From Cryomorphaceae bacterium (GTDB taxonomy: Bacteria > Bacteroidota > Bacteroidia > Flavobacteriales > Crocinitomicaceae), in assembly GCA_021298235.1 (NCBI GenBank), contig JAJTDX010000045.1, positions 1 through 17,202 of the forward strand: 17,202 nt of DNA, given 5' to 3'. The position numbers and the translations under genes are program-made. Below the pieces are notes generated by a model. The model was not told where the DNA came from, did no database searches, and was given only the letters and a program-made list of their open reading frames with translations. Within the stretch, counting starts at the first letter, position 1. Each line of letters starts with the position of its first letter. Of the stretch, positions 1 through 8,409 are shown piece by piece.

Positions 1-72
1 GCCGGTGTAGCTCAGGGGTAGAGCGCTTCCTTGGTAAGGAAGAGGTCACGAGTTCAAATCTCGTCATTGGCT
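1..72 (+). tRNA. tRNA-Thr (anticodon GGT)
   Basis: The cloverleaf folds fully. The acceptor arm is GCCGGTG (1-7) with CATTGGC (65-71). The D arm is GCTC/GAGC. The anticodon stem is CTTCC/GGAAG around the loop TTGGTAA, giving anticodon GGT (Thr, codons ACC/ACU). The T arm is ACGAG/CTCGT around TTCAAAT. The discriminator is T72. CCA is not encoded (CATG follows), so the 3' end must be added by a nucleotidyltransferase. It sits directly upstream of tuf. In Bacteroidota this is usually the last tRNA of a short cluster, and the window appears to begin at its first base. Confidence 0.95.
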
Positions 73-86
73 CATGAAAAAAGATG

Positions 87-124
87 TTTCACCCAGAAGA
101 GGGTGAAATTTTGTGTATACAAAA
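87..124 (+). promoter_or_regulatory. tandem hairpins in the tRNA-Thr / tuf leader
   Basis: A perfect 8-bp hairpin, TTTCACCC (87-94) / GGGTGAAA (101-108) with loop AGAAGA, is followed at once by TTTTG. A second, weaker hairpin, TTTTGT (109-114) / ACAAAA (119-124) with loop GTAT, begins at the next base. The first could act as a weak terminator or attenuator, or as a processing signal separating tRNA-Thr from the tuf mRNA. The T-run is only four bases, so strong termination is unlikely. No clear Bacteroidota promoter (TTG, then TAnnTTTG) was found between 73 and 159. Confidence 0.45.
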
Positions 125-159
125 GTTTGTTTATTTATTAACTCGTAACAAATAGAACA

Positions 160-1347
160 ATGGCTAAGGAAAATTTTGACCGTTCCAAACCACACGTGAA
201 CATCGGGACTATTGGTCACGTTGACCACGGTAAAACAACGCTTACTGCGGCAATCTCAAGTGTATTGGCCTCTAAAGGTCTTGCACAAGTGCGTGATTTC
301 TCTTCAATTGACAATGCTCCTGAGGAGAAAGAGCGTGGTATTACAATTAACACGTCTCACATTGAGTACGAAACTGCTAACCGTCACTACGCACACGTTG
401 ACTGTCCTGGTCACGCGGATTACGTAAAGAACATGGTTACTGGTGCTGCTCAGATGGATGGTGCAATCCTCGTTGTAGCTGCAACAGATGGACCAATGCC
501 ACAAACACGTGAGCACATCCTTCTTGGCCGTCAAGTAGGTGTTCCTCGTTTGGTTGTGTTCATGAATAAAGTGGACATGGTTGACGATCCAGAACTTCTT
601 GAGCTTGTTGAAATGGAAGTACGTGAGTTGCTTTCTTTCTATCAGTACGATGGTGACAATGCACCGGTTATTCAAGGTTCAGCACTAGGTGCTTTGAATG
701 GAGAACCTAAGTGGGTTGCAACTGTTGAGGAATTGATGGATGCAGTTGATACTTATATCGAGCTTCCTCCACGTGATGTTGATAAGGCGTTCCTTATGCC
801 GGTTGAAGATGTATTCACGATTACAGGTCGTGGTACTGTAGCAACTGGTCGTATCGAGACAGGTGTAATCAACTCAGGAGATCCTGTAGAAATCCTTGGA
901 ATGGGTGAAACGAAATTGACTTCTACTGTAACAGGTGTTGAGATGTTCCGTAAAATCCTTGACCGAGGTGAAGCTGGTGACAATGTTGGTCTTCTTCTTC
1001 GTGGTATTGAAAAAACTCAAATCAAGCGTGGAATGGTAATCTGTAAGCCAGGTTCAACAACTCCGCACCTTGAGTTTAAAGCTGAGATCTACGTATTGAA
1101 GAAAGAAGAAGGTGGACGTCACACTCCGTTCCATAACAAGTATCGTCCTCAGTTCTATTTCCGTACGACGGATGTAACTGGTGAGATATTCTTGACAGAT
1201 GGTCGTGAGATGGTTATGCCAGGTGATAACGTAACAATCAATGTTAAGTTGATCGTTCCTGTAGCGATGGACAAAGGTCTTCGTTTTGCAATCCGTGAGG
1301 GTGGTAGAACAGTAGGTGCTGGTCAGGTTACTGAGATCGTTGCTTAA
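160..1347 (+). CDS. tuf: translation elongation factor Tu
   Basis: Cytoplasmic GTPase that delivers aminoacyl-tRNA to the ribosomal A site. It has 395 residues, full length for the family. The G domain shows the P-loop GHVDHGKT (19-26), switch I with GITI (60-63, Thr62), G3 DCPGH (81-85) and G4 NKVD (136-139). Domains 2 and 3 follow, with [15 protein letters not shown], the RHTPF motif and the C-terminal [18 protein letters not shown]. The ATG at 160 gives the canonical MAKE start. It follows an A-rich leader (aatagaaca) without a Shine-Dalgarno sequence, as is usual in Bacteroidota. It lies between tRNA-Thr and tRNA-Trp, separated from the latter by a terminator-like hairpin. No key residue is missing. 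Confidence 0.99.
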   Translation: MAKENFDRSKPHVNIGTIGHVDHGKTTLTAAISSVLASKGLAQVRDFSSIDNAPEEKERGITINTSHIEYETANRHYAHVDCPGHADYVKNMVTGAAQMDGAILVVAATDGPMPQTREHILLGRQVGVPRLVVFMNKVDMVDDPELLELVEMEVRELLSFYQYDGDNAPVIQGSALGALNGEPKWVATVEELMDAVDTYIELPPRDVDKAFLMPVEDVFTITGRGTVATGRIETGVINSGDPVEILGMGETKLTSTVTGVEMFRKILDRGEAGDNVGLLLRGIEKTQIKRGMVICKPGSTTPHLEFKAEIYVLKKEEGGRHTPFHNKYRPQFYFRTTDVTGEIFLTDGREMVMPGDNVTINVKLIVPVAMDKGLRFAIREGGRTVGAGQVTEIVA

Positions 1348-1370
1348 TAATTCATTAAATAATGTGTTTA

Positions 1371-1393
1371 AAGGGGAGTTCGCTCCCCTTTTT
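1371..1393 (+). terminator. hairpin with UUCG loop after tuf
   Basis: AAGGGGAG (1371-1378) pairs perfectly with CTCCCCTT (1383-1390) around a TTCG tetraloop. The T-run is five bases (1389-1393) and ends in ACAC. It has the form of an intrinsic terminator for tuf, 23 nt after its stop. tRNA-Trp begins only 2 nt after the T-run, so either read-through is routine or the hairpin serves RNA processing. Confidence 0.75.
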
Positions 1394-1395
1394 AC

Positions 1396-1468
1396 ACGGG
1401 CGTAGCTCAGCTGGTAGAGTAGTGGTCTCCAAAACCATTGGTCGTGGGTTCGAATCCTACCGCCCGTG
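1396..1468 (+). tRNA. tRNA-Trp (anticodon CCA)
   Basis: The acceptor arm is ACGGGCG (1396-1402) with CGCCCGT (1461-1467) and discriminator G1468. The D arm is GCTC/GAGT. The anticodon stem is GTGGT/ACCAT around loop CTCCAAA, giving anticodon CCA (codon UGG). The T arm is GTGGG/CCTAC around TTCGAAT. No CCA tail is encoded. The position between tuf and secE is the usual one for tRNA-Trp in many bacteria, including Bacteroidota. The first base lies 2 nt after the T-run of the tuf hairpin, so it shares a transcript with tuf or uses a promoter lying inside the tuf 3' region. Confidence 0.96.
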
Positions 1469-1486
1469 CGATAAAAAATAGAAGAC

Positions 1487-1699
1487 GTGTCTAAAATCAG
1501 AAATTACTTTCGTGAAACTGTAAGGGAAATGGTGGAAGAAGTGACTTGGCCAACCTGGAAGGAGCTTGAAGCAAACACCATTATTGTTGTTGTTGCGTCT
1601 TTGATTATTGCAGGACTGATCTTCGTCATGGACTTTGGGTTTGGTATAAACGGAAAAGGTTGGCCGGGCTTGCTTGGTTTCATTTACGAAAATTTGTAA
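1487..1699 (+). CDS. secE: preprotein translocase subunit SecE
   Basis: Small essential inner-membrane subunit that clamps the SecY channel in SecYEG. The protein is 70 residues, typical of the single-span SecE of this phylum. An amphipathic N-terminal helix carries the conserved VTWPTWKE motif (19-26). One transmembrane helix follows at about 31-49 (TIIVVVASLIIAGLIFVMD), then a short tail. The start is GTG at 1487. Upstream in frame there is a stop at 1472 and no ATG, so GTG is the only sensible start. It lies 18 nt after tRNA-Trp and 13 nt before nusG, the classic secE-nusG pair. Confidence 0.95.
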   Translation: MSKIRNYFRETVREMVEEVTWPTWKELEANTIIVVVASLIIAGLIFVMDFGFGINGKGWPGLLGFIYENL

Positions 1700-1712
1700 T
1701 CTACGGTGCATT

Positions 1713-2264
1713 ATGGCAGAGATTAAAAAGAGATGGTATGTGGTTCGTGCGGTAAGCGGAAAAGAGAAAAAGGTTAAGGAGTATCTTGACCTTGAGATTG
1801 CTCGTTTAAAGCTAACAGATTTTGTCGATCAAGTACTCATCCCGACAGAAAAGGTTTTTCAAATTCGAAATGGCAAAAAAGTTTCGAAAGAAAAAGCGTA
1901 CCTCCCGGGTTACGTTCTTGTGGAGGCAGCGCTTGTTGGAGAGGTGCCTCATGTGATTAAGAGTATTCCCAATGTTATCGGATTTTTGGGAACAGAAAAG
2001 GGAGGTGAGCCCGTTCCTATGAGATTATCGGAAGTCAATCGTATACTTGGTAAGGTAGATGAATTGTCTGAATCTGAAGAGGAAATGAAAATCCCATTTG
2101 TGGTCGGCGAGTCTGTTAAAGTTATAGATGGACCATTCAATAACTTCAGCGGTGTCATTGATGAGATCAATGAGGATAAGAAAAAGCTGAAAGTTATGGT
2201 TAAGATATTTGGTAGAAAAAACTTGTTGGAGCTCAGCTACATGCAGGTTGAAAAAGAAATATAA
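1713..2264 (+). CDS. nusG: transcription termination/antitermination factor NusG
   Basis: Binds RNA polymerase at the clamp and modulates pausing, termination and coupling to translation. It has 183 residues. The N-terminal NGN domain (about 6-115) begins KKRWYVVRAVSGKEKKV and includes LPGYVLVE (64-71), the RNAP-contact face. The C-terminal KOW domain (about 129-180) has VGESVKVIDGPFNNFSG and VMVKIFGRK. The frame is open from 1674, but the conserved MAEIKKRWYVV start and the 13-nt gap to secE support the ATG at 1713. The longer version would overlap secE. It is the last gene before the rplK leader. Confidence 0.97.
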   Translation: MAEIKKRWYVVRAVSGKEKKVKEYLDLEIARLKLTDFVDQVLIPTEKVFQIRNGKKVSKEKAYLPGYVLVEAALVGEVPHVIKSIPNVIGFLGTEKGGEPVPMRLSEVNRILGKVDELSESEEEMKIPFVVGESVKVIDGPFNNFSGVIDEINEDKKKLKVMVKIFGRKNLLELSYMQVEKEI

Positions 2265-2280
2265 AGGTTTTATTAACCCG

Positions 2281-2323
2281 TAGGAGTGAGGAAAACGAAT
2301 AAAGCTTCCCGTGATTACTCATG
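2281..2323 (+). promoter_or_regulatory. putative ribosomal protein L1 operator in the rplK leader
   Basis: The 83-nt nusG-rplK gap holds an outer helix GAGT (2284-2287) / ACTC (2317-2320) and an inner helix GGAA (2290-2293) / TTCC (2306-2309). They are separated by an asymmetric loop: GA on the 5' side and CGTGATT on the 3' side. The strands GGAGTGAGG and TGATTACTC resemble the 23S rRNA L1 site, where GGUGGGAGG faces UGAAAUACCACC. In other bacteria L1 represses the rplK-rplA mRNA at such a mimic just upstream of rplK. The structure was read by eye and is supported by position and motif only. The distal stem is short. Confidence 0.5.
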
Positions 2324-2347
2324 TTTGACTACATAATTTGAGAACAA

Positions 2348-2794
2348 ATGGCTAAAGAAGTAGCAGCGTTGATCAAACTACAGATCAAAGGTGGTGCAGC
2401 CAATCCAGCTCCTCCAGTTGGTCCCGCGCTTGGTGCGAAAGGGGTTAACATTATGGAGTTTTGCAAGCAGTTCAATGCGCGTACGCAAGACCGCCCTGGA
2501 AAGGTAACACCGGTTGTTATCACTGTTTACGGTGATAAATCGTTTGATTTTGTATTAAAAACTCCGCCGGCAGCGGTACAAATTGTTGAGCATACGAAGA
2601 TCAAAAAAGGATCTTCTGAGCCTAACAAGTCAAAGGTTGGTTCGATCTCATGGGATCAGATAAGAACCATTGCTGAGGATAAGCTTCCGGATTTAAATTG
2701 TTTCACTGTAGATGCTGCCATGACAATGGTTGCTGGTACAGCAAGAAGCATGGGAGTTACTGTAAAAGGTGGTGAGGCACCTAAAACCAAATAA
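2348..2794 (+). CDS. rplK: 50S ribosomal protein L11 (uL11)
   Basis: Binds the GTPase-associated centre of 23S rRNA at the base of the L12 stalk. It has 148 residues, slightly longer than the usual 141-147 because of the tail GGEAPKTK. The N-terminal domain has the proline-rich [15 protein letters not shown] (15-29) and [12 protein letters not shown], the surface targeted by thiostrepton-type antibiotics. The C-terminal rRNA-binding domain ends with GTARSMG (130-136). The ATG at 2348 follows gagaacaa and yields the typical MAKEV start. It is the first gene of rplKAJL-rpoBC, preceded by the putative L1 operator. The gap to rplA is 10 nt. Confidence 0.98.
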   Translation: MAKEVAALIKLQIKGGAANPAPPVGPALGAKGVNIMEFCKQFNARTQDRPGKVTPVVITVYGDKSFDFVLKTPPAAVQIVEHTKIKKGSSEPNKSKVGSISWDQIRTIAEDKLPDLNCFTVDAAMTMVAGTARSMGVTVKGGEAPKTK

Positions 2795-2804
2795 TCAGTT
2801 TGTT

Positions 2805-3500
2805 ATGGGAAGAGTATCTAAGAAACGCAAAGAGGTCTTGGCTAAATTCGATTTGGCAAAGCCTTATTCCTTGACAGACGCATGTGATTTGGTCAAAGGA
2901 ATCTCAACAACTAAATTCGATGCATCCGTAGACATTAGTGTTCGTCTCGGTGTTGATCCTCGTAAAGCAAACCAAATGGTAAGGGGGACAGTTGCCCTTC
3001 CTCATGGTACTGGTAAAGATGTACGGGTTCTTGTACTTTGTACACCAGATAAAGAAGCTGAAGCGAAGGCAGCCGGTGCTGATCATGTTGGAATGGATGA
3101 TTACATCGAAAAGATTAAAGGTGGATGGACAGATATCGATGTCATCATTACGATGCCGTCTGTAATGGGTAAAGTTGGAGCACTTGGACGTATTTTGGGT
3201 CCTAGAGGTCTTATGCCAAACCCAAAGACTGGAACCGTGACGATGGAGGTTGGTAAAGCAGTGGAGGAGGTAAAAGCCGGAAAGATTGACTTTAAAGTTG
3301 ATAAATATGGTATTGTACATTCCTCTGTTGGTAAGGTTAGCTTTGAAGGAGGTAAAATACGTGACAATGCTCACGAATTGATCCAGACATTATTAAAGTT
3401 GAAACCTTCAGCTGCCAAAGGTACATACATCAAGAGTATTTATTTGAGCTCTACAATGAGCCCGGGTATTCAAGTGGATACCAAGTCTGTTGTTGCTTAA
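2805..3500 (+). CDS. rplA: 50S ribosomal protein L1 (uL1)
   Basis: Forms the L1 stalk, which helps release deacylated tRNA from the E site. In many bacteria it also represses translation of its own rplK-rplA mRNA. The protein has 231 residues, the normal length. Domain I carries the RNA-binding [18 protein letters not shown] (38-55). Domain II includes [21 protein letters not shown] (125-145). The C-terminal part has the RNA-binding HSSVGKVSF (172-180). The frame is open upstream to 2769, but that would overlap rplK by 26 nt. The ATG at 2805 gives the conserved [10 protein letters not shown] start. The gap to rplJ is 12 nt. Confidence 0.98.
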   Translation: MGRVSKKRKEVLAKFDLAKPYSLTDACDLVKGISTTKFDASVDISVRLGVDPRKANQMVRGTVALPHGTGKDVRVLVLCTPDKEAEAKAAGADHVGMDDYIEKIKGGWTDIDVIITMPSVMGKVGALGRILGPRGLMPNPKTGTVTMEVGKAVEEVKAGKIDFKVDKYGIVHSSVGKVSFEGGKIRDNAHELIQTLLKLKPSAAKGTYIKSIYLSSTMSPGIQVDTKSVVA

Positions 3501-3512
3501 AAAAGTTTTGTT

Positions 3513-4034
3513 ATGACAAGAGAAGAAAAAGCAAAGTACATAGAAGATTTGGCGAATGAATTAAAAGAAGCCAACATCTTTTATTTGGCAGATACAGCGG
3601 GCTTGACGGTGGATGTAGTAAATACGCTTCGCAGAAGGTGTTTCCAGTCTAATATCCGCATGCGTGTTGTCAAAAACACATTGCTCGAGAAGGCAATGGA
3701 ACGCGTAGAGGGTAAAGACTTCGGTAACATGAAGGATGCACTTGCTGGTGCTACTTCAATCATGTTCAGTGAAGTAGGTAATGCACCTGCTAAGTTAATT
3801 CAGGAGTTTAGAAAGAAAAATGAGAAGCCAATCTTGAAAGGTGCTTTTATTGATGAGGCAGTTTTCATGGGAGACAACCAGTTGGAGGCACTCGTTTCTC
3901 TGAAAAGCCGTGAAGAACTTATCGGGGATATTATTGGATTACTCCAAAGTCCTGCCAAGAATGTTGTATCTGGACTTAAAGGTGCTGGTGGCAAAATCGC
4001 CGGGATTCTTAAAACGCTCGAAGAAAGAGCATAA
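3513..4034 (+). CDS. rplJ: 50S ribosomal protein L10 (uL10)
   Basis: Anchors L12 dimers to the ribosome and, with L11, to 23S rRNA helices 42-44. The protein has 173 residues. The N-terminal rRNA-binding part includes FYLADTAGLTV (23-33) and the basic RRRCFQSNIRMRVVKNTLLEKA (41-62). A long C-terminal helix that binds L12 dimers ends in LKTLEERA. The ATG at 3513 is 12 nt after the rplA stop. That gap is too short for an enterobacterial-style L10 leader, so any L10 autoregulation here must use sequence inside rplA or act elsewhere. rplL follows after 36 nt. Confidence 0.98.
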   Translation: MTREEKAKYIEDLANELKEANIFYLADTAGLTVDVVNTLRRRCFQSNIRMRVVKNTLLEKAMERVEGKDFGNMKDALAGATSIMFSEVGNAPAKLIQEFRKKNEKPILKGAFIDEAVFMGDNQLEALVSLKSREELIGDIIGLLQSPAKNVVSGLKGAGGKIAGILKTLEERA

Positions 4035-4070
4035 TTTAAATTTTAGTTTAACTTTTTAAATCAAATAAAA

Positions 4071-4451
4071 ATGGCTGATATCAAGCAAATCGCGGAAACG
4101 CTAGTAAACTTAACAGTTAAAGAAGTAAATGAGTTAGCAACTATCCTTAAGGATGAGTATGGCATTGAGCCTGCTGCTGCTGCACCAGTAATGGTTGCTG
4201 GCGGTGCTGCTGCAGGTGGTGGCGAAGCTGCTGCTGAGAAGACAGAATTCGATGTGATTTTGAAGGCTGGAGGTGCTAACAAACTAGCTGTTGTTAAGCT
4301 TGTGAAAGAATTGACTGGAAACGGTCTGAAAGAATCAAAAGACCTTGTGGATGGAGCTCCAGCAACTTTGAAAGAAGGAGTTTCTAAAGATGAGGCTGAA
4401 GGATTGAAGAAGTCTCTAGAAGAGGCTGGTGCTGAAGTAGAGATTAAATAA
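4071..4451 (+). CDS. rplL: 50S ribosomal protein L7/L12 (bL12)
   Basis: Multicopy, dimeric stalk protein that recruits and activates the translational GTPases, including the EF-Tu encoded at the start of this window. It has 126 residues. The N-terminal dimerisation helices (1-30) are followed by a flexible Ala/Gly-rich hinge (about 34-56). The globular C-terminal domain (about 57-126) carries the factor-binding helix [23 protein letters not shown]. The ATG at 4071 follows an AT-rich 36-nt spacer. Downstream lies a long hairpin before rpoB, consistent with making more L12 than RNA polymerase from one operon. Confidence 0.98.
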   Translation: MADIKQIAETLVNLTVKEVNELATILKDEYGIEPAAAAPVMVAGGAAAGGGEAAAEKTEFDVILKAGGANKLAVVKLVKELTGNGLKESKDLVDGAPATLKEGVSKDEAEGLKKSLEEAGAEVEIK

Positions 4452-4471
4452 TTTCTTCTAAAGAGTATGGA

Positions 4472-4499
4472 AAGGTGTCCCGAAATTTCGGGATGCCTT
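4472..4499 (+). promoter_or_regulatory. attenuator-like or processing hairpin between rplL and rpoB
   Basis: The segment 4472-4499 can pair end to end: AAGGTG with TGCCTT (outer part, with two G-U pairs), then TCCCGAAA with TTTCGGGA. This gives up to 14 potential pairs, with the central AAATTT likely forming the loop. The following CTCCTGTTTTATG lacks a solid T-run, so this is not a standard strong terminator. By analogy with the E. coli rplL-rpoB region, which has an attenuator and an RNase III site, it may lower or process the transcript before rpoB. Confidence 0.6.
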
Positions 4500-4578
4500 C
4501 TCCTGTTTTATGCGATAAATGCATTTATTAGGTACATTTTCATCTTAAAAACGTTTGGCTTTGGCAACATCAAACAAT

Positions 4579-7500
4579 ATGGCAACAAGAGTGAATTTTG
4601 CATCAAGCAAAAGTCAATTTGATTATCCTGATTTTCTGGATATTCAGTTAAAATCTTTCCAGGAATTCTTCCAGTTGGAGACTACTCCTGAAAACAGAGA
4701 GAGCGAAGGACTCTTTAAAGTATTCGCGGAAAATTTTCCAATAACAGATACTCGAAATCAATTCGTACTCGAATTTTTGGATTATTTCGTTGATCCTCCT
4801 CGTTACACCATCGAAGAGTGTATTGAACGTGGTCTCACTTACAGCGTTCCGCTTAAGGCCAAGTTAAAATTGTATTGTACGGATCCAGAGCACGAGGATT
4901 TCGAAACAATCGTACAGGATGTGTATCTAGGAACTATTCCGTACATGACTCCGAAGGGATCTTTCGTTGTGAATGGCGCTGAACGTGTAATCGTTTCTCA
5001 GCTCCACCGTTCTCCGGGTGTATTCTTCGGACAAAGTCGACATGCTAATGGTACTAAATTGTACTCTGCACGTGTCATTCCTTTCAAAGGATCTTGGATC
5101 GAATTCGCTACAGACATTAACAATGTCATGTATGCATACATCGATCGAAAGAAAAAATTGCCTGTTACTACTTTGTTCCGTGCAATCGGATACGAAAGTG
5201 ATAAAGATATATTAGAGATTTTTGGTTTGGCCGACGAAGTGAAGGCAACGAAAGCGAATCTCAAAAAATTAGTCGGTCGTAAGCTTGCTGCGAGAGTGTT
5301 GAAATCATGGATCGAAGACTTTGTGGATGAAGATACCGGTGAGGTAGTTTCTATCGAACGAAATGAGGTCTTGTTAGATCGTGAAACAGCACTTGAAGAC
5401 GAACACATCGATTTGATAGTTGATTCTGGTGTGAAGAATGTTATCCTTCACAAAGAAGACGTGAATAGTGCCGACTTTACCATTATTTACAATACGCTTC
5501 AGAAAGACACCTCTAACTCTGAGAAAGAAGCGGTTGAACATATTTATCGTCAATTACGGAATGCTGAACCACCTGATTATGAAACCGCGAAGGGAGTTTT
5601 CGAGAAATTATTCTTCTCAGATACGCGTTACGATCTAGGTGAGGTTGGTCGCTTCCGTCTCAATAAAAAATTGGGTATTGATGGCAATGAAGAGTCTCGA
5701 GTACTTACAAAGTCAGATATTATCTCAATCATCAAATATTTGATTGAATTGATCAATTCGAAGGCGGATGTAGATGATATCGATCACCTCTCGAATAGAA
5801 GGGTACGAACTGTTGGTGAACAATTATATGCTCAGTTCGGTGTTGGTTTGGCACGTATGGCCAGAACCATCAGAGAACGAATGAATGTTCGTGACAACGA
5901 GGTCTTTACGCCAATCGATTTGATAAACGCTAAGACTTTGTCTTCAGTGATTAATTCATTCTTTGGAACAAATCAGCTTTCTCAATTCATGGATCAGACC
6001 AACCCACTGTCTGAGGTAACACACAAACGACGTTTGTCTGCACTCGGACCTGGTGGTCTTTCCAGAGAAAGAGCAGGTTTTGAGGTCCGTGACGTTCACT
6101 ACACGCACTATGGACGACTGTGTACAATTGAAACGCCTGAAGGTCCAAACATTGGTTTGATTTCTTCACTGTGTGTTTTTGCGAAAGTGAACAAACTTGG
6201 TTTCATTGAAACACCTTACCGCAAGGTAGAATCAGGTAAAGTAGCATTGGACAAAGAACCGATCTATCTATCTGCTGAAGAGGAAGATGCCAAAATGATC
6301 GCTCAGGCGAATGCCATAGTAGATGAGAAAGGGAAATTCCTCACGGAGTTTGTGAAAGCACGATATGAAGGTGACTTTCCGGTTGTTGAACCAACAAATC
6401 TTCATTTGATGGATGTTGGTGCAAACCAAATCGCTTCAATAGCGGCTTCTTCTATTCCGTTCCTTGAGCACGACGATGCTAACCGTGCCTTGATGGGATC
6501 GAACATGCAACGTCAGGCAGTTCCACTTCTCAAACCGAGTTCGCCAATTGTTGGTACTGGAATTGAGCGCTTGGTTGCGCGTGATTCTCGTGTGCTTATC
6601 AATTCTGAAGGTGCCGGAGTTGTTGAGTATGTAGATGCAAACGAGATCGTAATTCGATATGATTGGACGGCTGAGGACAAATTGGTGAGCTTCGAAAATG
6701 AGGTTACTCGCTATTCGTTGACAAAATTCATGAAAACCAACCAAAGTACCTGCATCAATCTTAAGCCGATCGTTAAAAAAGCCGATCGTGTTGAGAAAGG
6801 TCAGGTTTTGTGTGAAGGGTATGCTACTCAGCAAGGTGAATTGGCACTTGGTCAGAACCTGAAAGTGGCATTCATGCCATGGAAAGGATATAACTTTGAA
6901 GATGCCATCGTTATTTCTGAGAAGGTAGTTCGTGACGACATCTTTACATCAATTCATATTGACGAATATACCTTGGAGGTTCGTGATACCAAACGTGGAA
7001 TGGAAGAACTTACTTCTGATATTCCGAATGTATCTGAAGAAGCTACTAAAGATTTGGATGAAAACGGATTGATACGAATTGGTGCAGAAATAAAAGAGGG
7101 AGATATTCTAATTGGTAAAATTACTCCTAAAGGAGAAACTGATCCATCTCCGGAAGAAAAGCTTTTACGTGCAATTTTTGGTGACAAAGCCGGTGATGTA
7201 AAAGATGCTTCTCTTAAGGCTGGTCCATCACTGCGAGGAGTTGTAATTGATAAAAAACTCTTCTCTCGTGCGATCAAAGACAGAAAGTCCAAAGCTCAGG
7301 ATAAGCCAGTTCTTGAATCCCTTGATACAGATTATGAGAAAGATATTGCAGAACTCAAGGAAAAACTTGCGGACAAGCTTATCGAAATCATTGGTGAAAA
7401 CAAGTCCTCTGGAGTGTTCAACAATTTCAAGGAAGAGATAATAAAGAAGGGAACTAAGTTTACGCAGAAGAACTTGATCGGTGTTGATTACTCGATCATT

Positions 7501-8373
7501 AATCCGACAAACTGGACTTCTGATGCTCGCGTCAATGCGTTGATTGGAAGGGTTATTCACAACTTTAACATCAAAGCAAATGACTTGCTAGGTGCATACA
7601 AACGCAAGAAATTCCACATCTCTGTTGGGGATGAATTGCCAGCAGGAATTGTGAAGATGGCGAAAGTGTATGTTGCCAAAAAGCGTAAGTTGAAGGTTGG
7701 TGATAAAATGGCAGGACGACATGGTAACAAAGGTATTGTTGCAAATATCGTACGTGCAGAGGATATGCCATTCCTAGAAGATGGTACTCCGGTAGATATC
7801 GTATTGAACCCACTTGGTGTACCTTCTCGTATGAACCTTGGACAGATTTATGAAACTGTTTTAGGTTGGGCAGGTGAAAAATTGGGTGTCAAGTTTGCAA
7901 CTCCAATTTTTGATGGAGCTCATCCATCTGAAATCGACCAATGGACAGACAAGGCTGGTGTTCCAAGATCAGGTAAAACATATTTGTACGATGGAGGAAC
8001 CGGAGAGCGTTTCCATCAACCGGCAACTGTTGGTGTGATTTATATGCTTAAGCTATCTCACATGGTAGACGATAAAATGCATGCCCGCTCGATCGGACCA
8101 TACTCACTCATTACGCAACAACCACTTGGAGGTAAGGCTCAATTCGGAGGTCAGCGTTTTGGAGAGATGGAAGTTTGGGCACTCGAGGCGTTTGGTGCCG
8201 CAAATATCCTACAGGAAATCCTTACGGTGAAATCAGATGATGTGATGGGACGTGCAAAAGCGTATGAATCTATCGTGAAAGGTGACAATATTCCTGAACC
8301 GGGAATTCCTGAATCATTCAATGTATTGTTGCATGAATTGAGAGGATTGTGTTTGAACATTTCAATGGATTAA
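4579..8373 (+). CDS. rpoB: DNA-directed RNA polymerase subunit beta
   Basis: Catalytic subunit forming one pincer of RNA polymerase and the rifampicin pocket. From the ATG at 4579 it has 1264 residues. A TTG at 4555 would give 1272. I prefer the ATG because caaacaatATGGCA matches the A-rich ATG-GC starts of tuf, rplK, rplL and rpoC, but both lengths fit the family. Clear motifs are [13 protein letters not shown] near the start, the rifampicin region [27 protein letters not shown] (nt about 5977-6055) with wild-type D516, H526, R529 and S531 (E. coli numbers), [25 protein letters not shown], and the C-terminal [12 protein letters not shown]. Oddity: the residue matching E. coli Pro560 is Thr (ACA, 6124-6126), and the usual GLGL near the end is GLCL (Cys at 8350). 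rpoC starts 36 nt downstream. Confidence 0.98.
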   Translation: MATRVNFASSKSQFDYPDFLDIQLKSFQEFFQLETTPENRESEGLFKVFAENFPITDTRNQFVLEFLDYFVDPPRYTIEECIERGLTYSVPLKAKLKLYCTDPEHEDFETIVQDVYLGTIPYMTPKGSFVVNGAERVIVSQLHRSPGVFFGQSRHANGTKLYSARVIPFKGSWIEFATDINNVMYAYIDRKKKLPVTTLFRAIGYESDKDILEIFGLADEVKATKANLKKLVGRKLAARVLKSWIEDFVDEDTGEVVSIERNEVLLDRETALEDEHIDLIVDSGVKNVILHKEDVNSADFTIIYNTLQKDTSNSEKEAVEHIYRQLRNAEPPDYETAKGVFEKLFFSDTRYDLGEVGRFRLNKKLGIDGNEESRVLTKSDIISIIKYLIELINSKADVDDIDHLSNRRVRTVGEQLYAQFGVGLARMARTIRERMNVRDNEVFTPIDLINAKTLSSVINSFFGTNQLSQFMDQTNPLSEVTHKRRLSALGPGGLSRERAGFEVRDVHYTHYGRLCTIETPEGPNIGLISSLCVFAKVNKLGFIETPYRKVESGKVALDKEPIYLSAEEEDAKMIAQANAIVDEKGKFLTEFVKARYEGDFPVVEPTNLHLMDVGANQIASIAASSIPFLEHDDANRALMGSNMQRQAVPLLKPSSPIVGTGIERLVARDSRVLINSEGAGVVEYVDANEIVIRYDWTAEDKLVSFENEVTRYSLTKFMKTNQSTCINLKPIVKKADRVEKGQVLCEGYATQQGELALGQNLKVAFMPWKGYNFEDAIVISEKVVRDDIFTSIHIDEYTLEVRDTKRGMEELTSDIPNVSEEATKDLDENGLIRIGAEIKEGDILIGKITPKGETDPSPEEKLLRAIFGDKAGDVKDASLKAGPSLRGVVIDKKLFSRAIKDRKSKAQDKPVLESLDTDYEKDIAELKEKLADKLIEIIGENKSSGVFNNFKEEIIKKGTKFTQKNLIGVDYSIINPTNWTSDARVNALIGRVIHNFNIKANDLLGAYKRKKFHISVGDELPAGIVKMAKVYVAKKRKLKVGDKMAGRHGNKGIVANIVRAEDMPFLEDGTPVDIVLNPLGVPSRMNLGQIYETVLGWAGEKLGVKFATPIFDGAHPSEIDQWTDKAGVPRSGKTYLYDGGTGERFHQPATVGVIYMLKLSHMVDDKMHARSIGPYSLITQQPLGGKAQFGGQRFGEMEVWALEAFGAANILQEILTVKSDDVMGRAKAYESIVKGDNIPEPGIPESFNVLLHELRGLCLNISMD

Positions 8374-8409
8374 TTGACCAGTTGTTGAATTAAGAAATAA
8401 AAGATAAAA

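Noticed and set aside
2324..2340. Possible promoter TTTG … TAATTTG just before rplK
   Set aside because: The -7-like element is one base short of TAnnTTTG and the two elements are 7 nt apart instead of about 19-20, so it does not fit a Bacteroidota promoter.
2904..3374. Minus-strand open frame of 156 codons within rplA
   Set aside because: It is antisense to a fully conserved ribosomal protein gene and shows no recognisable domain.
3501..3512. L10 leader before rplJ
   Set aside because: The rplA-rplJ gap is only 12 nt; no L10-type leader can fit and I saw no convincing fold.
6175..6180. Cys in SSLCV of RpoB as an unusual residue
   Set aside because: Other Bacteroidota RpoB sequences that I recall (for example Bacteroides) also have Cys here, so it is a lineage trait.
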